DNA of 64,000 nt. It comes from Pseudomonas sp. RC10. Lineage in GTDB: Bacteria; Pseudomonadota; Gammaproteobacteria; Pseudomonadales; Pseudomonadaceae. Positions 9,026-17,583 of the stretch are shown one piece after another. The notes beneath the pieces were generated by a model. The model saw only the letters and a program-made list of their open reading frames with translations, made no database searches and had not been told where the DNA came from. Positions within the stretch are counted from its first letter, which is position 1. Each line of letters starts with the position of its first letter. The translations under genes were made by a program, and so were the position numbers. The DNA is taken from NCBI RefSeq assembly GCF_038397775.1, contig NZ_CP151650.1, positions 930,001 to 994,000 on the forward strand, read 5' to 3'.

Positions 9026-9832
9026 ATGAACAGCGAAGAGCAAACCCTGATCGACGGCTTGTTTACCAAACTCAAACAAGCGGAAACCGAGTCGGCCCCC
9101 CGAGACGCCCAGGCCGAGGCGCTGATCAAGGATCACCTGACACGGCAACCCGGTGCCCCGTATTACATGGCGCAGGCGATTCTGGTTCAGGAAGTCGCTA
9201 TCAAACAGCTGGAAGCCCAAAGCCGTCAGCGCGACGAGCAGATTCAACAGCTCCAGGCTGAGCTTCAACGCGCCAAAGCCCAGACACAAGCCGCGCCGGC
9301 CCAGAGCAGCGGCGGTTTCCTGTCGAGCATCTTTGGCGGCGGCTCCCGCGATCCGCAGCCACAGCAGCCGGCGTCGTCCTTCTCGCGCCCATCGAGCCCT
9401 CCACCGGCATCGGGCAGCGGCTGGCGCGACGGCCCTGCCAGCCCACCTCCGTACAACCCGCCCCCACAAGGCAACTACGCGCAGCCTCCACAACAGGCGC
9501 CCGCAGCCCCCATTGGCAGTGGCTTTCTCGGCGGTGCGTTGAAAACCGCAGCCGGTGTGGCCGGTGGCGTGATGCTCGCTGAAGGCATCAGCAGCCTGTT
9601 CCACCACAACAGCCAGCCCCAGGAAATCGTCGAAATCATCGAGCAACAGCCGGCGCAACCGGCTGCCGATCATGATCTCGGCAATGGAAACAGCGGCTGG
9701 GGCGACGACCAGCAGCGCGTGACCAGCAACGATGGCTGGGGTAATGACTCCGGTGGTTTCGCGGACACTGACTACAGCAATGATGACAGTGGTGGTTTCT
9801 TTGGTGGTGATGACGACGATTCTTACGTCTGA
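9026..9832 (+). CDS. DUF2076 domain protein
   Basis: The ATG at 9026, with AACGAGG about 9 nt upstream, gives a 268-residue protein (MNSEEQTLIDGLFTKLKQAE). Residues 1-90 form the helical DUF2076 core, including a coiled-coil stretch of repeated Gln/Glu (residues 60-90). A Pro/Ser/Gln-rich linker follows (95-165), then a short Gly/Ala-rich hydrophobic segment (FLGGALKTAAGVAGGVMLAEG). The tail is rich in Asp, Gly and Ser and ends in FFGGDDDDSYV. These proteins are common in proteobacteria and have been annotated as periplasmic ligand-binding or sensory proteins, but no signal peptide is seen here and the role is open. A strong terminator follows. Confidence 0.85.
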   Translation: MNSEEQTLIDGLFTKLKQAETESAPRDAQAEALIKDHLTRQPGAPYYMAQAILVQEVAIKQLEAQSRQRDEQIQQLQAELQRAKAQTQAAPAQSSGGFLSSIFGGGSRDPQPQQPASSFSRPSSPPPASGSGWRDGPASPPPYNPPPQGNYAQPPQQAPAAPIGSGFLGGALKTAAGVAGGVMLAEGISSLFHHNSQPQEIVEIIEQQPAQPAADHDLGNGNSGWGDDQQRVTSNDGWGNDSGGFADTDYSNDDSGGFFGGDDDDSYV

Positions 9833-9844
9833 AGACTCATCCGT

Positions 9845-9890
9845 AACCGCATGTAGCCTTTCCGGCTGCATGCGGTTCCTTGTTTGATTG
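9845..9890 (+). terminator. Rho-independent terminator after the DUF2076 gene
   Basis: AACCGCATGTAGCC (9845-9858) pairs with GGCTGCATGCGGTT (9864-9877) across a 5-nt loop. This gives a 14-bp stem with a single G-U pair, followed by CCTTGTTTG. It ends transcription 12 bp after the stop codon. Confidence 0.8.
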
Positions 9891-10018
9891 TTCGCAGAAC
9901 ATTCACGCCTCGCCCCTCAACAGGCACACAGACCTTCAATCCCCTTCTCAAACTGGCATACTGAGCGCCGATCCGGCGTTCGGGTCGAAGTCGCTTGTCA
10001 GCGCATCGAGGAGTTCCG

Positions 10019-10498
10019 GTGAGAAGAATCGCGGTGTTTGCCGACGTACAGAACCTGTATTACACCGTTCGTCAGGCTCATGGTTGTCACTTCAACTATG
10101 CCGCCTTGTGGGCGGACATCAGTCAGCGTGGGCAGATCGTCGAGGCATACGCTTACGCCATTGATCGCGGCGACGCCAAACAACAGCAATTCCAGCAGAT
10201 CCTTCGCAACCTCGGGTTCACCGTCAAACTCAAGCCCTACATCCAGCGCAGCGACGGCTCGGCCAAAGGCGATTGGGACGTGGGCATCACCATCGACATC
10301 ATGGACGTTGCTCCCAACGTCGACGAAGTCGTGCTGGCGTCGGGCGATGGCGACTTTGATCTGCTGCTCGAACGCATCATCAGCAAGCATGGGGTCGAAG
10401 CTGTCGCTTATGGGGTTCCGGGCCTGACCGCCAATTCACTGATCCGCGCCGCCAGTCGATATGTGCCGATTGAAGGCGGGTTGCTGCTTAAAAGCTGA
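10019..10498 (+). CDS. NYN-domain (LabA/DUF88-type) putative ribonuclease
   Basis: The best start is the GTG at 10019, six nt after GAGGAG, giving a 159-residue protein. FADVQNLYYTV near the N-terminus and VLASGDGDFDLLLERI near residue 105 carry the conserved Asp residues of the NYN/PIN-like nuclease fold, and KGDWDVGITIDIMDV lies between them. LabA/YacP-like members are metal-dependent RNases or lack known activity. The protein ends ...GGLLLKS and is soluble. It is followed at once by a REP pair and then by a DEDDh exonuclease gene in the same direction. A nucleic-acid role is inferred from the fold only. Confidence 0.85.
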   Translation: MRRIAVFADVQNLYYTVRQAHGCHFNYAALWADISQRGQIVEAYAYAIDRGDAKQQQFQQILRNLGFTVKLKPYIQRSDGSAKGDWDVGITIDIMDVAPNVDEVVLASGDGDFDLLLERIISKHGVEAVAYGVPGLTANSLIRAASRYVPIEGGLLLKS

Positions 10499-10501
10499 GG
10501 A

Positions 10502-10593
10502 CTGTAGGAGTGAGCTTGCTCGCGATTTGGGTCTGCCTGATACCACAGTGTTGAATAATCTGCCGTCATCGCGAGCAAGCTCACTCCTACAGG
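10502..10593. repeat. REP pair (REPIN-like), copy 3
   Basis: CTGTAGGAGTGAGCTTGCTC and its inverse flank a spacer of roughly 40 bp. This is the same family as the pairs at 6623 and 6966. It lies three bases after the NYN gene. Confidence 0.85.
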
Positions 10594-10630
10594 TGAACTG
10601 CGTCAAAACGTAATATTTAAAGGTTTTTCC

Positions 10631-11245
10631 ATGCAAGAACGCATCGCCGTCATCGACTTCGAAACTACCGGCATTTCTCCCAACAGCAATTGTCGGGCGA
10701 CCGAGATTGCCGTGGTCATCATGGAAGAGGGCGTCATCGTCGAGCGTTATCAGAGCCTGATGAACGCTGGCGTGCGTATACCGTCGTTCATCGAATCGCT
10801 CACCGGCATCAGCAACAGCATGCTTCGTACCGCGCCCCCGGCCGAGCGAGTCATGAACGAAGTGGCGGAGTTCGTCGGGTTGACGCCACTGGTCGCGCAC
10901 AACGCCGCGTTCGACCAGAAATTCTGGGACTACGAACTGTCCCGTATCAAACGTAACCGCGAGCAAAGCTTTGCTTGCTCGATGCTGTTGGCGCGACGTC
11001 TACTGCCTGCCGCGCCGAATCACAAACTCGGCACGTTGACGTCCTGGGCGGGGCTGCCAGATACCGGCAAGGCTCACCGGGCCATGGCCGATGCCGAGAT
11101 GGCGGCCAACCTCACGGCGCACCTGAGTCAGGAACTGCGCACCACTCACGGTCTGGCCGGGGTTTCCCACAAGTTAATGTGCACGTTGCAGAAGGTCCCC
11201 GCGAAAAAAATCGCTGAGGCAATCAGCAAGCATCGTGGGTTCTGA
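10631..11245 (+). CDS. DEDDh 3'-5' exonuclease (DnaQ-like)
   Basis: The 204-residue protein shows the exonuclease motifs in order: ExoI VIDFETTG (residues 7-14), ExoII LVAHNAAFDQKFWDYE (around 89-104) and ExoIII HRAMADAEMAA (around 151), with the His and Asp of the DEDDh type. It should remove nucleotides from 3' ends of DNA or RNA. There is no polymerase domain attached and it is too short and different for RNase T with certainty, so the physiological substrate is open. The ATG at 10631 follows AAAGGT. It stands alone between the REP pair and the exporter gene. Confidence 0.88.
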   Translation: MQERIAVIDFETTGISPNSNCRATEIAVVIMEEGVIVERYQSLMNAGVRIPSFIESLTGISNSMLRTAPPAERVMNEVAEFVGLTPLVAHNAAFDQKFWDYELSRIKRNREQSFACSMLLARRLLPAAPNHKLGTLTSWAGLPDTGKAHRAMADAEMAANLTAHLSQELRTTHGLAGVSHKLMCTLQKVPAKKIAEAISKHRGF

Positions 11246-11399
11246 GGGTTGATCAGATCTGGCTGAAAAAGTGTATGGGTCTAAAAACCTTCAGTTGTTA
11301 CTGATTCTGTCAGACCAATCTTCCTACAATAGTGCTCCAAAAATCCGAGTGACTGTCTTCCCCGCAGGACCAACACTCAGAATAAAAGTTGAGCCTTTC

Positions 11400-12299
11400 A
11401 TGCCTGCTTCTCGCCGCTTTCCCTTGCTGCTCATCGGGGCCTTCTTCGCGCTGTACGTGATCTGGGGCTCGACCTACCTCGCTATCCGTATCGGGATTGA
11501 AACCTGGCCACCCTTGATGATGGCAGGTGTTCGCTTCACCATTGCTGGCTCGATTCTGTTCGCATTCATGCGCCTGCGCGGCGCGCCGATGCCCACGTGG
11601 AAGCAATGGAAAGCCGCAGGAATGATCGGTTTTCTGCTGCTTGCCTGTGGCAATGGCGCCGTGACCCTGGCCGAACATGCGGGCGTTGCGTCGGGGGTGG
11701 CGGCGTTGGCGGTCGCCGTAGTGCCGCTGTTCACCCTGTTGTTCGGGCTGATCTGGGGTCATCGCAACACCCGGTTGGAATGGGCGGGGATCGTGCTCGG
11801 GCTGATCGGCATAGCACTGCTCAACCTCGGCTCCAACCTGCAAGCCAGCCCCATGGGCGCGGCACTGGTCATTTTCGCGGCAGCCACATGGTCATTCGGC
11901 TCCGTGTGGAGCCGCTACCTACCACTGCCCGCTGGCCCCATGGCCAGCGCCTGTGAAATGCTCGTCGCCGGAGCCATGATGCTGATCGGCAGCTACGTCA
12001 GCGGCGAGCGAATGACCCAATCCCCCGGCCTGTCCGGCTGGCTGGTCATGGCCTACTTGGTGGTGTTCGGCTCCATCGTCGCGTTCAGCTCGTACATGTA
12101 CCTCCTGAAAAACGTCCGTCCCGCTGCCGCGACGAGCTACGCCTACGTCAACCCGGCCGTCGCCGTCATGCTCGGCGTCCTGTTCGCCGACGAACACATC
12201 GGCCCGGCTGAATCCGCAGCCATGGCCGTGATCATCAGCGCCGTGGTGCTGATCGGGTTGCCGCAGTGGCGCAAGCAGAGTCCGGTGCAAGCAGGTTAA
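11400..12299 (+). CDS. yedA: DMT-superfamily exporter, YedA-like (two EamA domains)
   Basis: The ATG at 11400 gives a 299-residue protein with ten predicted membrane segments in two EamA halves. The beginning (GAFFALYVIWGSTYLAIRIG followed by WPPLMMAGVRF) and the later KNVRPAAATSYAYVNPAVAV match the pattern I know from E. coli YedA closely over the whole length. It belongs to the drug/metabolite transporter superfamily and probably exports amino acids or other small metabolites across the inner membrane; the substrate is not known. An open frame extends upstream to 11271, but that part has no hydrophobic pattern and is non-coding. Confidence 0.87.
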   Translation: MPASRRFPLLLIGAFFALYVIWGSTYLAIRIGIETWPPLMMAGVRFTIAGSILFAFMRLRGAPMPTWKQWKAAGMIGFLLLACGNGAVTLAEHAGVASGVAALAVAVVPLFTLLFGLIWGHRNTRLEWAGIVLGLIGIALLNLGSNLQASPMGAALVIFAAATWSFGSVWSRYLPLPAGPMASACEMLVAGAMMLIGSYVSGERMTQSPGLSGWLVMAYLVVFGSIVAFSSYMYLLKNVRPAAATSYAYVNPAVAVMLGVLFADEHIGPAESAAMAVIISAVVLIGLPQWRKQSPVQAG

Positions 12300-12359
12300 A
12301 CTGCGCGCCATTGGCTCTTCACAGCCCTAATGCGCTGACTTTTTTCCAACGGTAATCCC

Positions 12360-13691
12360 ATGACATTCGCTTCTCTCGGCCTGATCGAACCCCTGCTGCG
12401 CGCGCTTGATGCGCTTGGCTACCAGACGCCTACTCCTGTTCAGGCCAAGGCTATTCCTCCCGTGTTGGAGGGCCGTGATCTGATGGCGGCCGCGCAGACC
12501 GGCACTGGCAAGACCGCAGGTTTCGCTCTGCCGTTGTTGCAACGTCTGACAATGGAAGGCCCGAAAGTGGCGGCCAACTCGGTGCGGGCATTGGTGCTGG
12601 TGCCGACTCGCGAGCTGGCAGAGCAGGTGCATGAAGCGATTCGCCAATATGGGGAACACCTTCCGCTGGCCACCTATGCGGTTTATGGCGGCGTGAGCAT
12701 TAATCCGCAAATGATGAAGTTGCGTCGCGGTGTCGATGTGCTGGTGGCCACGCCGGGTCGTTTGCTCGATTTGTACCGTCAAAATGCAGTGAAGTTTTCT
12801 CAGGTTCAGACGCTGATCCTCGACGAAGCCGATCGCATGCTCGACCTGGGCTTTTCGGAAGAGCTGCGCGATATCTACGCCGCGCTGCCGAAGCGTCGCC
12901 AGACGTTGCTGTTTTCCGCGACGTTCTCCGATTCGATCCGCGCGCTGGCGGGGCAGATGCTCGATAACCCGCTGAGCATTGAGGTCAGCCCGCGCAACGT
13001 TGCGGCTTCGTCGGTCAAGCAGTGGGTGGTGACGGTCGACAAGAAGCGCAAGAGCGAGCTGTTCATTCATCTGTTGAAAAAGCAGCGCTGGAGTCAGGTG
13101 CTGGTATTCGCCAAGACCCGCGTCGGTGTGGACCAGTTGGTGGATCGCCTGCAGGGCCTGAGCATCAACGCCGACGGCATTCATGGCGACAAGCCGCAGG
13201 CGACCCGTCAGCGGGCGCTGGATCGTTTCAAAGCGGGGGAAGTGCAGATTCTGGTGGCCACTGATGTGGCGGCTCGCGGTCTCGACATCGATGATCTACC
13301 GACTGTGGTTAACCTCGACCTGCCGATCGTCGCGGAGGATTACGTGCACCGCATCGGTCGCACGGGGCGTGCCGGGCAGACGGGGGAAGCGATTTCGCTG
13401 GTGTGCGCGGACGAAGTCGAGCTGCTCAGCGCCATTGAAGTGCTGACGCGCCAGACCCTGCAACGCCGCGAAGAGCCGGATTTTATTCCTGAACACCGCG
13501 TTCCCGCGACGGATGCCACCGGGCAGATCCTGAAAAAGCCGAAGAAGCCGAAGAAACCAAAAGTCAGTGGCAGCAAGCGCAATCTGGGCAAATGGGTCGA
13601 TAGCGGCGAAGTGGCTGCCGACGTGCCCGCTGCAAAGCCCGTGCGAAAGGTGCCGGTCTTCAATACCGGTCCGAGGAAGCGCAAACCCTGA
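12360..13691 (+). CDS. rhlE: DEAD-box RNA helicase RhlE-type
   Basis: The 443-residue protein holds all DEAD-box motifs: Q-motif region PTPVQAKAIP (25-34), AQTGTGKT (45-52), PTRELAEQV, TPGRLLDL, DEADRMLDLGF, SAT, then VATDVAARGLDID and HRIGRTGRAG in the second RecA domain. After residue 375 comes a basic, disordered tail with KKPKKPKKPK and a final RKRKP, suited to RNA binding. RhlE proteins unwind short RNA duplexes in ribosome assembly and RNA turnover. The gene is preceded by the exporter gene and followed by a REP pair of a second family. Confidence 0.9.
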   Translation: MTFASLGLIEPLLRALDALGYQTPTPVQAKAIPPVLEGRDLMAAAQTGTGKTAGFALPLLQRLTMEGPKVAANSVRALVLVPTRELAEQVHEAIRQYGEHLPLATYAVYGGVSINPQMMKLRRGVDVLVATPGRLLDLYRQNAVKFSQVQTLILDEADRMLDLGFSEELRDIYAALPKRRQTLLFSATFSDSIRALAGQMLDNPLSIEVSPRNVAASSVKQWVVTVDKKRKSELFIHLLKKQRWSQVLVFAKTRVGVDQLVDRLQGLSINADGIHGDKPQATRQRALDRFKAGEVQILVATDVAARGLDIDDLPTVVNLDLPIVAEDYVHRIGRTGRAGQTGEAISLVCADEVELLSAIEVLTRQTLQRREEPDFIPEHRVPATDATGQILKKPKKPKKPKVSGSKRNLGKWVDSGEVAADVPAAKPVRKVPVFNTGPRKRKP

Positions 13692-13733
13692 TCCGGGAAG
13701 ACGCCTCTATTCTGGGGGCTGGCGCAGTTGTAT

Positions 13734-13824
13734 CTGTGGGAGCGAATTTATTCGCGAAGAGGGCGTGCAACTGATACCTCTCTGTCGCCTGTTGCATCTT
13801 TCGCGAATGAATTCGCTCCCACAG
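13734..13824. repeat. REP pair, GGGAGCGAATTCATTCGCGA family
   Basis: CTGTGGGAGCGAATTTATTC at the left and its inverse at the right (CGCGAATGAATTCGCTCCCA) flank about 45 bp. It differs in sequence from the pairs at 6623, 6966 and 10502 and matches the pair at 63320. It lies between two convergent genes. Confidence 0.85.
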
Positions 13825-13865
13825 CTTCAGTGTGTTGCCGGACCATAGCGGTCGCAGGCAATCAC

Positions 13866-14987
13866 TCAATGCGCGTTCAGGACTTCCTGATACAGCGCCG
13901 CATAAGACCGCACCATCTTCTCCGCCGTGAACACTTCCTCATAACGTTGAGCCGCCTTGGCGCCCATGCGGCTGGCCAGTTCCCGGTCATGCCACAGGGT
14001 GTTCATGGCCGCTGCCAACGCATTCGAGTCACGGGGCGGGACGACCAGCCCGGTTTCATTGGCGATGTTGATGAACGTCGTACCGCTGCCCATTTCGCAG
14101 GAAATCATCGGCTTGCCGTACATCGCGCCTTCCAGCAGCGAAATGCCAAACGACTCCGAACGCAGGTGAGACGGGAAGACGAACGCTTCGCACAGCGCGA
14201 GCAGTGCGTTTTTGTCCTCGTCACCCAGTCCGCCCAGGAAGGTCACGTTGCTCAGCCCAAGCGCAGCGGCCTTTGCTTTTAACTGCTGCTCTTCATACCC
14301 GCCGCCCATGATCACGACGGGCAGCTTCGTCTGATGTGCCGCTTCGAGCAGGAAGTCGAGGCCCTTGTAGTAGCGCAGTGCGCCTACGAACAGGAAGAAA
14401 CGCTCGCCCAATTGCTGTTTCCAATGCGCGAGTCTGGAGGGCGAGGGCGCCTGGTAGGTCGCGCGGTCCAGGCCATACGGAATGATCTCGACCTTGTCTT
14501 TGAAGCGGGTCAGCACCTCACTGCTGGCGGCGTAATTCGGGGACGACGCCACAATCCGGTCAACGCTCCCGAGAAAGCGATTCATCAGCGGCGAATACAG
14601 CTTGAGCAGGGTTTTCTGTTTGACGATGTCCGAGTGATAGCTCACCAACGAGGGCTTCTTCATCCGTGTCGCGAAGTGCGCTACGTCCATATAGGGCCAT
14701 GGAAAGTGGTAATGCACGACGTCTGCCTGAGCCGCCAATGCTTTGAAATCCTGAATCCCGGACAGCGAAAAGCCTGTCGAAGCAACATGGAAATCCTGTT
14801 TCGAGCGATGGGTAATGTGATTGCCCACGGTCTGATTGCGAGCCGAGCCGTTCGCGCTGAGGTACAGCACTTGCGGCTCGATGCCGTAGACCGCACTGCC
14901 TTGCGCCAGCTGAAAAATGACTTGCTCGATCCCGCCGCCCGGTGTTTCCGGGTAGTAGGTTTTGAAGAAGTGTAGAACTTTGATCAT
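13866..14987 (-). CDS. wbpZ: GT4-family glycosyltransferase, WbpZ-like (O-antigen)
   Basis: This 373-residue GT-B protein begins MIKVLHFFKTYYPETPGGGI, the typical nucleotide-sugar transferase start. It has FVGALRYYKGLDFLLEA in the second domain and SHLRSESFGISLLEGAMYGK, containing the E-x7-E motif of retaining GT4 enzymes. The length and N-terminus resemble WbpZ, the D-rhamnosyltransferase that begins the A-band O-chain on undecaprenyl-linked GlcNAc in P. aeruginosa. It should work at the cytoplasmic face of the inner membrane. The gene lies downstream of the wbpW-like gene on the same strand, with a 179-bp gap holding an inverted repeat. Identity as WbpZ is from memory of the family and gene context. 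Confidence 0.75.
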   Translation of the reverse strand: MIKVLHFFKTYYPETPGGGIEQVIFQLAQGSAVYGIEPQVLYLSANGSARNQTVGNHITHRSKQDFHVASTGFSLSGIQDFKALAAQADVVHYHFPWPYMDVAHFATRMKKPSLVSYHSDIVKQKTLLKLYSPLMNRFLGSVDRIVASSPNYAASSEVLTRFKDKVEIIPYGLDRATYQAPSPSRLAHWKQQLGERFFLFVGALRYYKGLDFLLEAAHQTKLPVVIMGGGYEEQQLKAKAAALGLSNVTFLGGLGDEDKNALLALCEAFVFPSHLRSESFGISLLEGAMYGKPMISCEMGSGTTFINIANETGLVVPPRDSNALAAAMNTLWHDRELASRMGAKAAQRYEEVFTAEKMVRSYAALYQEVLNAH

Positions 14988-15100
14988 TGTTGTTCCGAAC
15001 GTACGAATGCAGGTGCGTGGCCGGTGTCGTGCGCGAGAGCCGGCATCGAAGAACGCTTTTCACTGACAGGCAGAAAGAAGGCTTCGATTGAAGATGGGAG

Positions 15101-15135
15101 AGCCGGTTGCGCTCGTGACAGAGAGGCAACCGGCT
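15101..15135. other. Inverted repeat between the wbpW-like and wbpZ-like genes
   Basis: AGCCGGTTGC (15101-15110) and GCAACCGGCT (15126-15135) form a perfect 10-bp stem with a 15-nt loop in the 179-bp gap. There is no T-tract on either side, so it could be an mRNA processing or attenuation hairpin or a protein-binding site rather than a full terminator. Confidence 0.45.
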
Positions 15136-15166
15136 GCGCGGTCAGAGAAAGGCAGACCGCATCCGA

Positions 15167-16606
15167 TCAGTTGGCGCGACCGTAGACGTCTTCGAAACGC
15201 ACGATGTCGTCTTCGCCCAGATAATCGCCGCTCTGCACTTCGATCAGCACCAGATCGATGACACCAGGGTTGCTCAGGCGGTGTTTGTGACCGGCGCGGA
15301 TGAACGTCGATTCGTTGGTGTTGAGCATCAGTTCCTGGTCATCGTTGACGATCACAGCCATGCCGCTCACAACGATCCAGTGTTCGCTGCGGTGATGGTG
15401 CATTTGCAAGGACAGCGATGCCTTGGGCTTGACCACGATGCGCTTGATCTTGAAGCGCTCACCGTTTTCCAGCGTGGTGTACGTGCCCCACGGGCGGTGC
15501 ACGGTGCGGTGCAGGAGGTGCAGGGTGTGGCCGGCTTTCTTGAGTTGGCCGACGATGTTCTTGACGTCCTGCGCGTGGTCTTTATGCGCGATCATCAGCG
15601 CATCGGGGGTGTCGACGACCAGCAAATCTTGAACGCCGACCAGCGCGGTGAGGCGATCTTCGCTGTTGACGTAGTTGTTCTTCGCGCCGTGAGACAGCAC
15701 TTCACCTTCGAAGCGGTTGCCGTTTTCGTCTTCCGGTGTCAGCTCACTGACAGCGTTCCACGAACCGATATCGCTCCAGCCGATGTCGCACGCAACGGTC
15801 ACGACCTTGTCGGAACGCTCCATCAGCGCGTAGTCGATGGAAATGTCCGGCACGTCGCCGAACGAGGTCGGGTCCAGCGCCAGGCAGCGATAGCGATCGG
15901 CCTGGGTCAGACGCGAACGCTCCATGGCAACCGCAACGGCGCTGAGTACGTCCGGTGCATGCTTGGCGAACTCTTCCAGCACGGTGCCCACCTGGAAGCA
16001 GAACATGCCGGAGTTCCAGAAGTAGTTGCCCGCCGCCAGATAGGACTCGGCCGTGGCCAAGTCCGGTTTCTCGACGAACCGGGCGACCTGCAGGCCGCCG
16101 TTCGAGTCGATCGGCGCGCCCGCTTCGATGTAACCAAAGCCGGTTTCAGGGTACTGAGGCTTGATGCCGAAGGTGACCAGAAAGCCTTTTTCCGACAGCT
16201 GCACGGCTTTGGCGACTGCTTGCGCGAATGCTGCTTCGTTCTGGATCAGGTGGTCGGCGGCCAGGACCAGCATGTGCGCCTCGGAGCCGTGGGCTTCTTT
16301 GAGTTGCAGGGCGGCCAAGGCGACGGCGGCGGCGGTATTGCGGCCGAAAGGCTCAAGAATGTAGCTCTGAGCGACGCCGCTGGTATTCACGGTCCGGTAC
16401 TCGTCTTCTGTCTTGAAGAGGAGTTCGCGGTTAGTGACTGTCAGTACTTCCGAAACACTGTCCAGCGCCGCAGCACGCAAAAAGGTTTTCTGAATCAGGT
16501 TCTGTCCGTCAGGCAGGGTCATGAAAGGTTTGGGATGGGCCTCGCGCGAAACGGGCCACAACCGGCTACCAACGCCGCCAGACAAAATTACGGGTATCAA
16601 TCCCAT
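15167..16606 (-). CDS. wbpW: Mannose-1-phosphate guanylyltransferase / mannose-6-phosphate isomerase, WbpW-like
   Basis: The 479-residue type II enzyme supplies GDP-D-mannose from mannose phosphates. The nucleotidyltransferase half starts with PVILSGGVGSRLWPVSRE and has FVEKPD for sugar binding. The C-terminal cupin half has RPWGTYTTLENGERFKIKRI and QMHHHRSEHWIVVSG, the metal-binding isomerase region. The PKPFM sequence after the pyrophosphorylase signature fits the O-antigen paralogue WbpW better than alginate AlgA (PKQFL). GDP-mannose made here feeds Gmd and Rmd encoded 8-10 kb away. Upstream it faces lapG, so its promoter lies in the 250-bp divergent region. Confidence 0.85.
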   Translation of the reverse strand: MGLIPVILSGGVGSRLWPVSREAHPKPFMTLPDGQNLIQKTFLRAAALDSVSEVLTVTNRELLFKTEDEYRTVNTSGVAQSYILEPFGRNTAAAVALAALQLKEAHGSEAHMLVLAADHLIQNEAAFAQAVAKAVQLSEKGFLVTFGIKPQYPETGFGYIEAGAPIDSNGGLQVARFVEKPDLATAESYLAAGNYFWNSGMFCFQVGTVLEEFAKHAPDVLSAVAVAMERSRLTQADRYRCLALDPTSFGDVPDISIDYALMERSDKVVTVACDIGWSDIGSWNAVSELTPEDENGNRFEGEVLSHGAKNNYVNSEDRLTALVGVQDLLVVDTPDALMIAHKDHAQDVKNIVGQLKKAGHTLHLLHRTVHRPWGTYTTLENGERFKIKRIVVKPKASLSLQMHHHRSEHWIVVSGMAVIVNDDQELMLNTNESTFIRAGHKHRLSNPGVIDLVLIEVQSGDYLGEDDIVRFEDVYGRAN

Positions 16607-16858
16607 GGTTTTAGAGTCCTGATAGTGCTTTCGGGTGGCATAGCGAGGGCAGACGCATCCAAATGATTAAGTTTCATATCGTCGAAAACGTGAAGTTTCC
16701 GGCGACGATCATACGCGTAGATAAAATGTTTCAGAAGATCAATTGGACAATGTGCTGCTGTTTCGGTCCTGCCATCCGGTGCCGGGACGGACCTGCGATC
16801 TCATCATGCCATTGCCTTTCCTCCCACGACCCCTCACCATCGCTTTCCGGTTATCTGT

Positions 16859-17575
16859 TTGCCTGATGGACTCAACGAATTGGCAGTACGTTCAGCTCAT
16901 AAGCGCCCAGGGTTGTGGTGGCTTTTGGCGCTTGCACTGGCGTGCACGGCGTGTACGAGCTATCTGACGGCTGATTGGGATTTCGCGCTGATCAGCAGAA
17001 GAGCCGAAGCGCTGTACGGTCCGTTAGGGGCTGGCAAGCAACGGATCGACGCTTGGCAGAATCTGCTGGCGACCGAGAAGCAGGTCAGCGAGATGGACAA
17101 GCTGACGGTGGTGAATCAGTTCTTCAATAAACAGATGCGTTACGAAGAAGACATCGACCTGTGGCATGAGGTCGATTACTGGTCCACGCCCATCGAGTCG
17201 CTGTGGAAGGGCGCGGGCGACTGTGAAGACTACGCCATCGCCAAATATTTCAGTCTGCGTCGGCTGGGCGTTCCAAGCGAGAAATTGCTGATCACCTACG
17301 TCAAGGCGTTGCGCCTCAACCGTGCGCACATGGTGCTGACCTATTATTCGAGCCCCAATGCGATGCCGCTGGTGCTCGACAGCCTCATCAACGAAATCAA
17401 ACCCGCCAGCGAACGGACGGACCTGTTGCCGGTTTACGCCTTCAATGCCGGAGGGCTGTGGCTGCCGGGTGCGCAGGGCAACAAGAAAGTGGGCGATACC
17501 AAGCGCCTGTCGCGTTGGCAGGACGTGTTGAAGAAAATGGCCGCCGAAGGCTTCCCGACCGAGCCTGAGAATTAG
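16859..17575 (+). CDS. lapG: LapG periplasmic cysteine protease
   Basis: This bacterial transglutaminase-like cysteine protease cuts the N-terminus of LapA and releases the adhesin from the cell surface. In the 238-residue frame from the TTG at 16859 the catalytic triad is Cys122 (GAGDCEDYA), His157 (RAHMVL) and Asp174 (LVLDSL). A hydrophobic export segment lies at residues 18-33 (GLWWLLALALACTAC). The exact start is uncertain; another TTG lies at 16880. The calcium-dependent activity of the family is known from P. fluorescens. It is followed after 8 bp by lapD, its inhibitor, and its substrate LapA is encoded 26 kb away with a matching cleavage site. Confidence 0.9.
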   Translation: MPDGLNELAVRSAHKRPGLWWLLALALACTACTSYLTADWDFALISRRAEALYGPLGAGKQRIDAWQNLLATEKQVSEMDKLTVVNQFFNKQMRYEEDIDLWHEVDYWSTPIESLWKGAGDCEDYAIAKYFSLRRLGVPSEKLLITYVKALRLNRAHMVLTYYSSPNAMPLVLDSLINEIKPASERTDLLPVYAFNAGGLWLPGAQGNKKVGDTKRLSRWQDVLKKMAAEGFPTEPEN

Positions 17576-17583
17576 GAGTACTG

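Noticed and set aside
9002..9871. 289-codon frame on the - strand opposite the DUF2076 gene
   Set aside because: The + strand gene has a good ribosome site, the DUF2076 core and a terminator in the right direction.
15281..16666. 461-codon open frame on the + strand
   Set aside because: It lies opposite the wbpW-like gene, which has clear enzyme motifs; the frame shows only composition effects.
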